A stretch of 64,000 nt of DNA from Kroppenstedtia sanguinis. Lineage in GTDB: Bacteria > Bacillota > Bacilli > Thermoactinomycetales > DSM-45169. Position numbers and translations under genes: made by a program. The stretch covers positions 62,001-126,000 of the forward strand of contig NZ_JBNPXF010000009.1 of assembly GCF_050433445.1 (NCBI RefSeq). Reading direction: 5' to 3'. The notes beneath the pieces are model-generated. The model made no database searches. It was given only the letters and a program-made list of their open reading frames with translations, and was not told the DNA's origin. Numbering within the stretch: the first letter of the stretch is position 1; every line of letters starts with the position of its first letter. Positions 26,342 to 35,518 of the stretch are shown in pieces.

Positions 26342-27361
26342 TCACTCCTTTCCGTACTGGATCCGTGGATCGATCCAGGCATACATGAGATCGACGATCA
26401 GATTGATCACCACAAAGATCGTGGCCACCACCAGGATACCGGATTGGATCACGGGATAATCCCGGGTGCTAATCGCTTCATACAAGTAACGGCCCACCCC
26501 CGGCCAACTGAAAATCGTCTCGGTCAAAACCGCTCCCCCCAACAGGAGGCCCATTTGTAGACCGAAGACGGTCAAGATGGGGATAAAAGCATTTTTCAGT
26601 GCATGCTTATAGATGATGATTCCATCCCCCACCCCTTTGGCACGAGCGGTCCGAATATAATCGGAACGAAGTACCTCCAACATGCTGGAGCGAGTCATCC
26701 GGGCGATGATGGCCATCGGGATGGTCCCTAGGGCGACTGCGGGCAAGATAATATGATTGAACCCATCCATAAAGACTTCAAAATTACCTTGTATCAATGC
26801 ATCGATAAAAACAAATTGGGTGATCGGTTCAAAGAACATTCGGGGATCCGTCCGCCCATTGGAGGGCAACCACCCCAACTCCTGGGCAAAGACCCATTGT
26901 TCCATCAACCCCAGCCAGAACACCGGCATCGACACCCCGATCAGTGCGATCACCATCGAGGTATAATCAATGGCAGTATTGTGCCGCCACGCCGAGAAAA
27001 TCCCCAAGTTGACTCCAAAGAAAATGGCGATCACCATTGCGGCCAGTGCCAACTCCATCGTGGCGGCCAGATAGGGACCGATCTCTTCCAGAATCGGACG
27101 CCCCGTTTTAATCGAAGTTCCCAGATCTCCGTGGAGAAGATCCCCTACATATCGAAAATATTGGAGATAGAGTGGGTCATTTAAGCCCATCTGCTCCTCC
27201 AGCTGCTTTACCGCCTCCGGAGATGCCTTCTCCCCCAAGATCGCCTGGGCCGGACTGCCGGGTATGGCGTGCACAATAGAAAACGTGATGAATGACATCC
27301 CAATCAACACTGGGATCAACATCAAAATCCTTCGTATCGTATAAGAAATCAACCTTTTCAC
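26342..27361 (-). CDS. dppB: Dipeptide/oligopeptide ABC transporter permease B
   Basis: 339 residues: LIPVLIGMSFITFSIVHAIPGSP is the standard OppB/DppB start, and the EAA loop TARAKGVGDGIIIYKHALKN is intact. It forms the membrane channel with dppC. The start is GTG with AAAGG close upstream. A GC-rich hairpin separates it from the binding-protein gene upstream in the transcript. Confidence 0.92.
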   Translation of the reverse strand: MKRLISYTIRRILMLIPVLIGMSFITFSIVHAIPGSPAQAILGEKASPEAVKQLEEQMGLNDPLYLQYFRYVGDLLHGDLGTSIKTGRPILEEIGPYLAATMELALAAMVIAIFFGVNLGIFSAWRHNTAIDYTSMVIALIGVSMPVFWLGLMEQWVFAQELGWLPSNGRTDPRMFFEPITQFVFIDALIQGNFEVFMDGFNHIILPAVALGTIPMAIIARMTRSSMLEVLRSDYIRTARAKGVGDGIIIYKHALKNAFIPILTVFGLQMGLLLGGAVLTETIFSWPGVGRYLYEAISTRDYPVIQSGILVVATIFVVINLIVDLMYAWIDPRIQYGKE

Positions 27362-27416
27362 CAGCCTTTCGGACCGGGCTCAAGCGCCCTCGGCACTCCA
27401 TCTGCGAAGAATGAAA

Positions 27417-27444
27417 GGCGGCATTGCGGTCCCGCAACGCCGCC
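27417..27444 (-). terminator. Intercistronic hairpin between binding-protein and permease genes
   Basis: A nearly perfect stem, GGCGGCATTGCG / CGCAACGCCGCC, without a T tract. Such hairpins often stabilise the upstream mRNA or reduce read-through, so that binding protein exceeds permease (inference). Confidence 0.6.
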
Positions 27445-27452
27445 ATGGAGGC

Positions 27453-29060
27453 TTACTTTTGGATATCGAGTTCCGCCAGGCTCTCGGATCCTTTCGGATG
27501 AGGGGAATACCCCTTCACATAGGACTGTCCGGCGAGAGGCGGCTGGGCGTAGACCAGCGGGACCCAAGGTACATCTTTATGAATAATCTCCTGGGCTTCT
27601 TTATAAAGCTTCTCACGCTTACCCTGATCAGTTTCCCGTTGTGCTTTGATCAGAACATCATGCAATTCATCACTCTTATAGAAAGCGCTGTTCTGGGCAG
27701 GAATCCGGGTGTTATCCTTGTCTAGCAAAACGTACAGGAAGTTGTCCGGGTCTCCATTGTCACCGGTCCATCCCAGAAGCGCCATTTCATGCTCCCCGTG
27801 TTGGGTCTCTTCCAAATAAGTGGTCCATTCGGGGCTGGCAATCTTCGATTTGATTCCGATCTTGTTCAGATCGGCCTGGATATACTCTGCAATCTTTTTC
27901 CCGTCGGGAATATAGGGGCGGGGTTCAGGCATCGCCCAGAACTCCACTTCAAAACCTTTCTCATAACCAGCTTCCTTCAAAAGCTTCTTCGCTTTTTTCA
28001 GATCGTACTCATAATCCTGGATGTCGTCATTGAATCCCCAGAGAGATGGGGGCATCGGGTTTTTGGCCGGCTCGGCCAGACCAGCGTAGAAGCTCTTGAT
28101 CAGGCCTTCTTTGTTGACAGCGTGATAGATGGCCTGGCGAACCTTCTGGTTGTCAAAGGGCTTTTTGTCCATATTGAAAGCCAGGTACCCCACGTTGTTT
28201 GGAGGGCGTTTGTAGAGCTGTAGTTTCTCGTCGGATTTCACCCGTTTGGCGTCTTCCGGATTGAGTCCGTCCATCACATCGATGTCTCCAGATTGAAGTG
28301 CGGTTAGGCGAGCCGAGTTATCCGGGATAGACTTGAAGATAATTTTATCCAGCTTAGGCAACCCTTTTTGCCAATAATCTTCGTTTTTGACAACAGTGAT
28401 GGTGTCCCCCTTCTTCCAGTTCTCAAACTTGAAGGGACCGGTCCCCACTGGATGCTTGGCAAACTCTGCGGGATCCTTCTTCACTGCCTTCGGGGAGGCG
28501 ATACCAAAGGGAGACATGGCCAAATTCTGCAGGAAGGGACCCTGGGGTTCCTTCAGCTTGAACTCCACCGTATGCTCATCCACCGCTTTAACACTGTCAA
28601 CCACATGCCCTTTTTCTTTCTTATAGCCTCCGAACATCGAACCATAATAGATGAAGTCATCCTTTTTGCTCGGTAACATCTCCCGGTTCATCCAGCGCTC
28701 AAAATTAAAGACGACAGCCTCGGCGTTAAAATCAGTCCCATCGTGGAACTTTACACCCTTGCGCAAATGAAAAGTCCATGTTTTTCCATCTTCAGATGTT
28801 TCCCACTTTTCAGCGAGTCCTGAGGTGACCTCCATACTGTCCTTTTTGTAATCAACCAAGGTTTCCATCACATTTTCAGTCACCCGCAAGGATTCCCCGT
28901 CGGTCACCAGAGAAGGATCCAACTTGTTGGAGTCCGCTCCGCGACCGTAGATCAGCGTCTTCCCTTGATCAGCAGACTTACTGCCCCCGCATCCGGCGAG
29001 CACGGTGGATAAAATCAACGCAAATCCAACGGCAAGCAACAATGGCTTACGCATTTTCAT
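27453..29060 (-). CDS. dppA: Peptide ABC transporter substrate-binding lipoprotein
   Basis: 535 residues. Lipoprotein signal with lipobox LAGC at about residues 21-24, then the SBP_bac_5 fold (GKTWTFHLRKGVKFHDGTDF is the family signature; YLAFNMDKKPFDNQKVRQAI follows). It captures di- or oligopeptides, or possibly nickel-like or other ligands, outside the membrane. It lies between the ATPase and permease genes of the same operon. Confidence 0.92.
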   Translation of the reverse strand: MKMRKPLLLAVGFALILSTVLAGCGGSKSADQGKTLIYGRGADSNKLDPSLVTDGESLRVTENVMETLVDYKKDSMEVTSGLAEKWETSEDGKTWTFHLRKGVKFHDGTDFNAEAVVFNFERWMNREMLPSKKDDFIYYGSMFGGYKKEKGHVVDSVKAVDEHTVEFKLKEPQGPFLQNLAMSPFGIASPKAVKKDPAEFAKHPVGTGPFKFENWKKGDTITVVKNEDYWQKGLPKLDKIIFKSIPDNSARLTALQSGDIDVMDGLNPEDAKRVKSDEKLQLYKRPPNNVGYLAFNMDKKPFDNQKVRQAIYHAVNKEGLIKSFYAGLAEPAKNPMPPSLWGFNDDIQDYEYDLKKAKKLLKEAGYEKGFEVEFWAMPEPRPYIPDGKKIAEYIQADLNKIGIKSKIASPEWTTYLEETQHGEHEMALLGWTGDNGDPDNFLYVLLDKDNTRIPAQNSAFYKSDELHDVLIKAQRETDQGKREKLYKEAQEIIHKDVPWVPLVYAQPPLAGQSYVKGYSPHPKGSESLAELDIQK

Positions 29061-29144
29061 CTGTCAAAACGCCCCCCTTAACTTGATTTGTCAACGATTC
29101 GATGGTCTGCTCCCGTCGCGGGACAACACCTCCTTCACGAAATC

Positions 29145-30128
29145 TCAGACTCCTTCCTCCAACAAATGACAGGCGGCTAAATGGCCCCCTCCATAATCCT
29201 TGAACTCCGGCCGAACCTCCCCGCAAATCTCCATCGCTCGGGGACAACGGGTGTGAAAGGCGCACCCCTTCGGTGGCTGGCTGGGACTGGGGACATCACC
29301 ACTCAAGATGATCCGCTCCCGCTTCGCTTCCGGATCGGGGATCGGCACGGCGGACATCAAAGCCTGAGTGTAGGGATGAAGGGGATTTTCGTAAAGCTGA
29401 TCCCGATCAGCCAATTCCACCATCCGCCCCAGGTACATCACTCCCACCCGGTCACTGATATGGCGCACGACACTCAAATCATGGGCGATAAATAAATAAG
29501 TCAAATCAAACTTTTCCTGCAAATCTTCCAACAAGTTCAACACTTGGGACTGGATGGAGACATCCAAGGCCGACACCGGTTCGTCGGCGATGATCAGTTT
29601 AGGCTTCACCGCCAGCGCCCGGGCAATCCCGATCCGCTGTCGCTGTCCGCCGCTGAATTGGTGCGGATAGCGACCGGCGTGATAGGAGTCGAGACCCACC
29701 ACCTGCAGGAGCTCTCGCACCTCTTCCTTCCGCTCCTTGGCATTTCCAATTCCGTGGACCTGCAGAGGTTCTTCTACGATCTCCCCTGCCGTTTTTCTCG
29801 GGTTGAGAGAAGCGAAGGGATCTTGGAATACCATCTGCAACTCCCGCCGCATCCGGCGCATCTCATGGGGTTTCAAGCCGGTCAGAGAGGTTCCCTCAAA
29901 CTTCACCTCTCCCTCCGTCGGCTCTTCTAGGCGCAGAATGGCACGCCCGGTGGTGGATTTTCCACAACCGCTCTCTCCCACGATGCCCAGGGTCTCCCCT
30001 TTGTTCACGAGGAAAGAGACATTATCGACGGCCTTCACTTCCCCTACCTTTTTGCCGAAAATCCCGCCGTGGATCGGATAATATTTTTTCAGATTTTTCA
30101 CTTCAAGCAGAGTCTGTTGTGGCGTCAC
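29145..30128 (-). CDS. dppF: Peptide ABC transporter ATPase F
   Basis: 327 residues with Walker A GESGCGKSTTG, signature SGGQRQRIG, Walker B LIIADEPVSALD and the OppF/DppF C-terminal extension with the Cys-rich CAFHTRCP..MEIC motif. The GTG at 30128 is preferred (GGGAG 6 bp upstream) over a frame open to 30323 inside dppD. It overlaps dppD by 26 bp. Confidence 0.92.
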   Translation of the reverse strand: MTPQQTLLEVKNLKKYYPIHGGIFGKKVGEVKAVDNVSFLVNKGETLGIVGESGCGKSTTGRAILRLEEPTEGEVKFEGTSLTGLKPHEMRRMRRELQMVFQDPFASLNPRKTAGEIVEEPLQVHGIGNAKERKEEVRELLQVVGLDSYHAGRYPHQFSGGQRQRIGIARALAVKPKLIIADEPVSALDVSIQSQVLNLLEDLQEKFDLTYLFIAHDLSVVRHISDRVGVMYLGRMVELADRDQLYENPLHPYTQALMSAVPIPDPEAKRERIILSGDVPSPSQPPKGCAFHTRCPRAMEICGEVRPEFKDYGGGHLAACHLLEEGV

Positions 30129-31119
30129 GATCCACTCCCTCCCTCCATCGGTCTCCATCTTCTTGCCAACAGCGACTGATATGACCTTCTCCCACCTCAA
30201 ACAGCTGTGACTCCTGCTCCCGGCAAAGATCCGTCGCAAATTCGCAACGAGGAGCAAATCGACACCCAGTGGGCATCTTCCGCGGATTGGGAACATTGCC
30301 CGGAATGGAGTACAACCGGTCAATACGCTTGTCCAGTTGGGGAATGGACTTCAATAACCCCTGGGTGTAAGGATGACGTGGATTTGCAAAAAGAGTCTGA
30401 ACATCTCCTTGCTCTACCACCTGGCCAGCATACATCACCACCACTCGCTGGCACATCTCCGCCACCACCCCGAGATCATGAGTGATCATCAAGATCGCGG
30501 TCCCCATCTCCTGATTCAGCCTCCGCATCAAGTCTAAGATCTGGGCTTGAATAGTCACATCCAAGGCGGTGGTCGGCTCGTCGGCGATCAACAGCTTGGG
30601 ACGACAAACCATGGCCATGGCGATCATCACCCGCTGGCGCATTCCACCAGAGAGTTGGTGGGGATACTCATCCAAAATTCCTTCCCGGGAGATTCCCACA
30701 GCCCGCAAGGTTTCCCTCGCCTGTGACAATGCTTCCTTTTTGTTCACCTTTTGATGTTGTCGGATCGCTTCCACCATCTGGTTGCCAATGGTGAACACGG
30801 GGTTGAGAGAAGTCATCGGCTCCTGAAAGATCATCGCCACATCCTTGCCGCGGATCTTTCGCCACTCCCTCCCCTTCAACTGGGTAAGATCCTTCCCCGT
30901 CAACCGGATGGAGCCCCCCGCCACCTTTCCCGGTGGCTGGGCTACCAGCCCCATTACCGACAGGGAGGTGACACTCTTTCCGCAGCCGGACTCTCCGACC
31001 AGGCCGACCACCTCCCCCTCACCAACGGTAATGTCCACCCCGTCGACAGCCTTCACGACTCCATTATCCGTTTGAAAATGCATTTTATACCCGGAGATTT
31101 CAAGTAACGGTTCCGCCAT
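30103..31119 (-). CDS. dppD: Peptide ABC transporter ATPase D
   Basis: 338 residues with Walker A GESGCGKSVTS, signature SGGMRQRV, Walker B LLIADEPTTALD and the C-terminal CRFAPRCEFATDLC motif of OppD/DppD. It is first in the operon. GAGGTG precedes the ATG, and a promoter match lies about 90 bp upstream. Confidence 0.93.
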   Translation of the reverse strand: MAEPLLEISGYKMHFQTDNGVVKAVDGVDITVGEGEVVGLVGESGCGKSVTSLSVMGLVAQPPGKVAGGSIRLTGKDLTQLKGREWRKIRGKDVAMIFQEPMTSLNPVFTIGNQMVEAIRQHQKVNKKEALSQARETLRAVGISREGILDEYPHQLSGGMRQRVMIAMAMVCRPKLLIADEPTTALDVTIQAQILDLMRRLNQEMGTAILMITHDLGVVAEMCQRVVVMYAGQVVEQGDVQTLFANPRHPYTQGLLKSIPQLDKRIDRLYSIPGNVPNPRKMPTGCRFAPRCEFATDLCREQESQLFEVGEGHISRCWQEDGDRWREGVDRDATTDSA

Positions 31120-31205
31120 GAAGACACCTCAATCATATGAAATATCGGAAAAAGAATTCGGTGAATCGACTGAAAAATGAATTCCTATATAAATTAATAT
31201 ATTCG

Positions 31206-31234
31206 TTATAACTAAACTATCTTCCTTCAGTCAA
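31206..31234 (-). promoter_or_regulatory. Sigma-A-type promoter of the peptide transporter operon
   Basis: On the minus strand TTGACT and TTATAA are separated by 17 bp, about 90 bp before the dppD start, in an AT-rich region (31130-31420). The rest of this region shows no gene. Confidence 0.6.
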
Positions 31235-31419
31235 TATCTATTCAAAAAGACGGACAAGACTAAATCTTCGCTTCGATCTGCATGATCCCTAGAAAACCTT
31301 GATTTGACTGCCTAAACGAGCTGTCCACCCCTGTCGGACAATTTTAAAAACCAAAAAATACCTAAAATTGCGCCTGAACGATTTTACATATTTATCAAGA
31401 TAAAATGTAAATAAATAGA

Positions 31420-31621
31420 AGGTTTGTTGATGGACCCTCAAGTGGATGATGGGAATGAAACGATCCTTTCGTTCTTCCCATTGCCCCATCGTAAAGTATC
31501 GCTTGAGGGGATGGGGATGGTAGAACGGCTCCGATCTCTTGCAAAAGAGGGCAAAGGCTCTTCACCGTTCTACCATCCCGACCTGATTTCCTGCCTAAAA
31601 TAGGGCTAATCAACACGCCTG
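31420..31621 (+). repeat. MITE-like repeat, short form (copy E)
   Basis: Left end AGGTTTGTTGATGGACC, right end complementary to CAGGCGTGTTGATTAGCCC. Inside, GGGATGGTAGAACGG pairs perfectly with CCGTTCTACCATCCC about 40 bp later, so the element can form a strong central hairpin. Confidence 0.72.
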
Positions 31622-31719
31622 AGGAAATGGTCCCTCCCTTCTCTCCTTTGTACAAAGGTTTATGACAAACCGCTTGTCCCTTTGACCCATTTTTTTAAAT
31701 TCATCGGATCAAGATATAC

Positions 31720-31749
31720 AAAAAAAGGCCCTGCACTGAGCCTTTTTTT
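31720..31749 (-). terminator. Terminator of the PH-domain gene
   Basis: Stem AAAAAAAGGC / GCCTTTTTTT just after the stop. Confidence 0.8.
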
Positions 31750-31759
31750 GAAAAAAACG

Positions 31760-32206
31760 TTACCGGGCATCGATATCCAACTCTCGCACCCGCTTGGTAT
31801 CGCGACGATTCTCCACATGTTTCCGAATTTCATCCAACAGTTCCATCGGACGGGGAACCCCTTCGATCACCAGATGGGGCGTGGTCTCATCTGTAGTCAG
31901 CAGCACCAGATTTCCTTTGCCGAAGATCCGGTAGAGAAAAGGCTGCTCCAGTCGGAGATCTCGTATCCGATACAATTCGATCTCTTCGGTTTCTTTGGAC
32001 AAGATCCCGGTGGTTACCCGGATCCGTTCCGTCGTCACCCGGTAGCGGGTCGATTTCAGTTTTACAGCCACCCACAATGCAATAAAAATAGGAACTACCA
32101 ATACACAGGTCACCAGACATAACAGATAAGTGCCAAGGCGGGCTACATGAGAGGTAGCCCCCTCCCAGACGACTTCCTCTTTCATCTCTTCCTGCAATTT
32201 ATCCAC
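31760..32206 (-). CDS. Bacterial PH-domain (bPH2, YdbS-like) membrane protein
   Basis: 148 residues: two hydrophobic segments near 22-50, then a bPH2 domain (STRYRVTTERIRVTTGILSKETEEIELYRIRDLRLEQPFLYRIFGKGNL). Members resemble YdbS/YdbT, linked in Bacillus to envelope or bacteriocin resistance; the role here is unknown. The start is uncertain: GTG at 32206 or ATG at 32185 (AGGA upstream). Confidence 0.78.
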   Translation of the reverse strand: MDKLQEEMKEEVVWEGATSHVARLGTYLLCLVTCVLVVPIFIALWVAVKLKSTRYRVTTERIRVTTGILSKETEEIELYRIRDLRLEQPFLYRIFGKGNLVLLTTDETTPHLVIEGVPRPMELLDEIRKHVENRRDTKRVRELDIDAR

Positions 32207-32261
32207 CCCCGTCTATCACTTTACCATGAATAGGTATCCTGACAAGTCGTAATCACCTGAA

Positions 32262-32313
32262 TTTCCATTAGAAGCATTGTGAATATCCACAGGACAAGTC
32301 GTGCCTAGGGTCG
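32262..32313 (-). repeat. Second small repeat, copy P3 (inverted)
   Basis: The complement reads GACTTGTCCTGTGGATATTC, then ACAATGCTTCTAATGG, matching the copies at 25055 and 35095 except for a missing GACGACTTT block. The rest of 32207-32432 shows no gene. Confidence 0.4.
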
Positions 32314-32432
32314 TTTCTCTTTCCTCCAGGGGATAGGATTTCACAGGGTGTGATTTTGGATCGATAAAACAACGAAAACGACATGTGAAACCCTATCCCG
32401 ACCGTCTGCAAACGCAGATCATCACAACGCTT

Positions 32433-33533
32433 TTAGGCAGAAGCAGATTTCTCCTGAGTGGCTTGTCTCGGAACCGGAGATGGTTTGCGGGGAACGGTCA
32501 GCAACCAGTGATGAAATGGAAGGCGACGGATGCAGTAAATCAGTCCCAGGGTCAAGGCGAGCACTCCGACATAAAGCAAAGGGAGAAATAGCGGATTCCA
32601 GACCTGTGACGATAGGGTTTCCATCAGTAGCATGATCCAGATCGGATGCACCAGATAGATCCCAAAACTGAGATTGCCTAGGGTCATTAGCCCCCTTTTT
32701 ACCCTCGGCCACCGTTTGGCCCATCGAAGGTAGCCAGCCAGTCCGGCCAAGACGAGGATGGGAGTGTTGAGGAGGTTCATCGGGCGGGCGGGGCCGTACA
32801 GCCCCATCATCTGATACTCTAGCACGCCCCCGATCAGGACCGGAACTGCCAGCAGCGGAAACCAGCTCCCCTCCTTTACACGTGCCCGGAGGCGGTCCCA
32901 ATAGTGGGAGAGCAAACCACCCAGCAAAAAGTAGAAGATCCAGGCGGGCAGGAGCGCCTTGCGGACAGGGAGGAGGATCTCCCCCCACTCTCCACTCCAG
33001 ATCGACGGATCCACCGTTAAAAAAACGAAATTGAGTATCAAGGCCACGGTCACTCCCGCCCACCAGGAAAAAGGGGAACGAAGCAGGCGCTGTAGCAGAG
33101 GGAACAACAGATAAAACTGGATGATCGCCACTACGAAGTACAAATGATAGAAAGCACGCCCGCTAGCTAGGATCAACATCCAGTGTTTCCAGGAGATGAA
33201 CTGATCCACATTGTAAGCCACCTTCAGAATCATGAGGTAGACCATGCTCCACAGAAGGTAGGGGATAACAATCTTGCGGGTCCGGGAACGGATGAATCCC
33301 CACAGCCGAAATCCCTTTACCTGTACTTGGTGAAAAAGGAGAAATCCACTGATCACAGCAAACACTGGGGTTCCAAATCTCGCCAGCTGGTTAATCAGAG
33401 TGGTGAACTCGTCCCACCCCCCCTGCTGGTAGTAGACCCCGGCGGATACATGGACCGCCAACACTGCCAGACAGGCGATCGCCCGCAGACCGTTGATCTC
33501 TTCGAAATAACGTCTCGCTGTCACCGTTGACAC
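32433..33533 (-). CDS. Acyltransferase-3 family membrane protein
   Basis: About 366 residues and ten membrane segments. The signature EEINGLRAIACLAVLAVHVS with its conserved His, then GTPVFAVISGFLLF, marks the acyltransferase-3 family (OatA, WecH and similar). It probably acetylates an envelope polysaccharide. The GTG at 33533 has AGGAG 7 bp upstream; a GTG at 33524 with GGGAGG is a close alternative, and the TTG at 33560 has no ribosome site. No partner gene is adjacent. Confidence 0.8.
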   Translation of the reverse strand: MSTVTARRYFEEINGLRAIACLAVLAVHVSAGVYYQQGGWDEFTTLINQLARFGTPVFAVISGFLLFHQVQVKGFRLWGFIRSRTRKIVIPYLLWSMVYLMILKVAYNVDQFISWKHWMLILASGRAFYHLYFVVAIIQFYLLFPLLQRLLRSPFSWWAGVTVALILNFVFLTVDPSIWSGEWGEILLPVRKALLPAWIFYFLLGGLLSHYWDRLRARVKEGSWFPLLAVPVLIGGVLEYQMMGLYGPARPMNLLNTPILVLAGLAGYLRWAKRWPRVKRGLMTLGNLSFGIYLVHPIWIMLLMETLSSQVWNPLFLPLLYVGVLALTLGLIYCIRRLPFHHWLLTVPRKPSPVPRQATQEKSASA

Positions 33534-33653
33534 CCTCCCGCTCCTCTCATGTGGCCCCAAGATAACACAAGCGGTTCTGGAGGGATTCGATCTTCACTCA
33601 AACTTAAAGATTCCCAATCAAACCTTAACAAAACAACTCCCGATCTTCCCGGC

Positions 33654-33691
33654 AAAAAAAGAATCCGTTTCCCCTCTCTGAGGGAACGGAT
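33654..33691 (-). terminator. Terminator of azlCD
   Basis: Stem ATCCGTT.CCC / GGGAACGGAT with a minus-strand tract of seven T. Confidence 0.85.
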
Positions 33692-33704
33692 ACTTTTCAC
33701 TTCA

Positions 33705-34007
33705 TCAGATCAGCCCCCGGATCCCCATGACAGCGAGGACGGCACCGGTGATCACGATCAGGACCGGCAACCGCAAATAAGCCAATCCGACGGCCACCCC
33801 TCCCCCAACCAGGCCCACTGCAGGAACGTCAGGTTCCACAGACAAGATTCCTGGGAAGATCAATGCACCAAGAGCGGCGTAAGGGAGACTGTTTAACATG
33901 AGGCGAACCCGGCGGGGCAAATTCCACCTGCCCATCACCCAGACCGACAGCCAGCGAGGAACCATGGTGACCAAGGACATACCGAGAATGATCCAGACCA
34001 GATTCAT
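33705..34007 (-). CDS. azlD: AzlD-type branched-chain amino acid export subunit
   Basis: 100 residues with four hydrophobic segments; the MVPRWLSVWVMGRWNLP and NSLPYAALGALIFPG motifs are typical of AzlD. With AzlC it forms an exporter for branched-chain amino acids or their analogues. The ATG at 34007 has AAAGGAGG 7 bp upstream and overlaps the azlC stop by ATGA. Confidence 0.9.
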   Translation of the reverse strand: MNLVWIILGMSLVTMVPRWLSVWVMGRWNLPRRVRLMLNSLPYAALGALIFPGILSVEPDVPAVGLVGGGVAVGLAYLRLPVLIVITGAVLAVMGIRGLI

Positions 34008-34699
34008 GATGTCTCCTCCTTTATCCAAAAGGAGCCGAGCCCTCCTCCCAGCACCGTAGCCAACACGATCGCCCAACCCTCATCCAATACCTGGCTAAAT
34101 CCCCAGCAGAGAAGCATGCTTGACAGGGCCACAGCACCCGCCCGCCACTCCTTGCGGACGGTAGGAACCAGTAATCCGATGAACATTGCATACAGAGCGA
34201 TGGACATACTTTCACTGATCGTCGGCGGAATCACCTGGGAAAGGAGATGCCCCGCCAGGGAACCGAGGATCCAAGAGGAGTACGCTCCCAACATCATGCC
34301 CGCTACAGAGCGCGGCGACATCTTTGGCTCCGAGCCGGCCCGAATCGAAGCCATAGCAAAAGTTTCATCAGTCATTCCCGAGGCGATGGCCAGTTTCCAG
34401 CGAGAAGGAAACCCCCGGAACAAATTCATCAGGGAAAGCCCCATCACAAAATGACGAAAATTGAGAACAAAGGTAGCCGTCACCACTTCCAATCCCCCCG
34501 CCCCTGTTGCCAACATATTGACCGCCATAAACTGACTGGCCCCGGCATACACCAAAATCGACATCAAGGTGGTTTGCAGAGCAGGAATCCCCATTTGCTG
34601 TGCAATCACACCGAAAGTGACAGCGACCGGAAGATAACCCACCATAATCGGGACCGCTGCGGAACAACCCCGGAACCATTCTTCCCATTGTTGCTTCAC
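34004..34699 (-). CDS. azlC: AzlC-type branched-chain amino acid exporter
   Basis: 231 residues with AzlC hallmarks VGYLPVAVTFGVIAQQMG, YAGASQFMAV and NFRHFVMGLSL. Five to six membrane segments. The GTG at 34699 has GAGGAG 8 bp upstream; the longer frame is not supported. It is coupled to azlD. A terminator-like hairpin lies in its upstream region (34740-34762). Confidence 0.9.
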   Translation of the reverse strand: MKQQWEEWFRGCSAAVPIMVGYLPVAVTFGVIAQQMGIPALQTTLMSILVYAGASQFMAVNMLATGAGGLEVVTATFVLNFRHFVMGLSLMNLFRGFPSRWKLAIASGMTDETFAMASIRAGSEPKMSPRSVAGMMLGAYSSWILGSLAGHLLSQVIPPTISESMSIALYAMFIGLLVPTVRKEWRAGAVALSSMLLCWGFSQVLDEGWAIVLATVLGGGLGSFWIKEETS

Positions 34700-34739
34700 A
34701 CCCGACTCTCCTCTGATATTTTTAACAAGCATACCACAA

Positions 34740-34762
34740 CAAAAAACCCCGTTCACCGGGGT
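34740..34762 (-). terminator. Terminator-like hairpin upstream of azlC
   Basis: Stem ACCCCG / CGGGGT, then six T on the minus strand, 40-60 bp before azlC. It may end the chaB transcript, or act as an attenuator in the azlC leader. I do not recognise a T-box or other known aptamer. Confidence 0.55.
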
Positions 34763-34826
34763 AATTTGAATGATTTGCTTCCTTTTCTCCAATAAGCCAA
34801 GACTTAGGATGTGAATACACATAGAA

Positions 34827-35014
34827 CAGGCGTGTTGATTCACCCTATTTTAGGTAGGAACTAAGGTCGGGATGGTGGGAGGGTGAAGAGCCTTTGCGCT
34901 CAGCCTTTCCACCCTCCCCGTCCCCTCAAGCGATATTTTACGATGGGTGGCAATGGAAGAGTGGAAAGGATCGTTTCTTCCCATCATCCACTTGATGGTT
35001 CATCAACAGCCCTG
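34827..35014 (-). repeat. MITE-like repeat, short form (copy F)
   Basis: CAGGCGTGTTGATTCACCC at the left and GGTTCATCAACAGCCCTG at the right. The flanks CACATAGAA (34818-34826) and ACATAGGAA (35015-35023) look like a 9-bp target duplication with one indel. Confidence 0.78.
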
Positions 35015-35094
35015 ACATAGGAACTTTTTATCGCGCATCAAAGTTTTTGCGGGCCTAAGTCACTTCACGTGAAACTCCATCCTCTCTGCATAGC

Positions 35095-35145
35095 GATTTG
35101 TGTCCTGTAGGTATGACGACTTTTCACAATGCTTCTAAAGGTATT
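35095..35145 (+). repeat. Second small repeat, copy P2
   Basis: GTGTCCTGTAGGTATGACGA, then CTTTTCACAATGCTTCTAAAGG. It overlaps the end of the ChaB gene. See copies P1 and P3. Confidence 0.45.
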
Positions 35146-35320
35146 CTTCTTTCAGACGGTCCCAGGCCACTTGATGGGCGAGGGATTCCTTCTCCTCGGT
35201 CTCCCCAGTCAGATGGTGCCAGATCAGTTGATAAGCAGAAGAATAGATTGCAGCGGCTCGCTTGGACAGATGGGCTTTAACCTGGTTATGTAACGGCAGA
35301 TCTTCCATTTCCTCTGACAT
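35135..35320 (-). CDS. ChaB-family small protein
   Basis: 61 residues: DLPLHNQVKAHLSKRAAAIYSSAYQLIW and AHQVAWDRLKEEY follow the ChaB pattern (LP...LP.HAQ.IY..A...A....AW..VK..Y). ChaB was named as a cation-transport regulator beside ChaA in E. coli; in Gram-positives its role is unknown, and no ChaA lies nearby. AGGAG is 7 bp before the ATG. Confidence 0.72.
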   Translation of the reverse strand: MSEEMEDLPLHNQVKAHLSKRAAAIYSSAYQLIWHHLTGETEEKESLAHQVAWDRLKEEYL

Positions 35321-35518
35321 GCCCTCACTCCTATGCCGTGTTCATCCGAAAGCGATCTCTACCCCGGAAATCCAAAAAATCTCCCTTCCATTAAACTGGA
35401 ATCTGGCATGGAAATCAATACGGATCGATTCATATCCTACAACCGGCATAGGAAAAACCATCGAACAGCATAGGAGGCAGGCTGAAAAAACCACAAATCC
35501 CTGCAGGGGATATAGGTC
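35321..35518. other. Gap between ChaB and bpsB genes
   Basis: No gene is seen. A small ATCCC / GGGAT hairpin with a T-rich minus-strand tail near 35480-35514 may terminate the bpsAB transcript. Confidence 0.3.
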
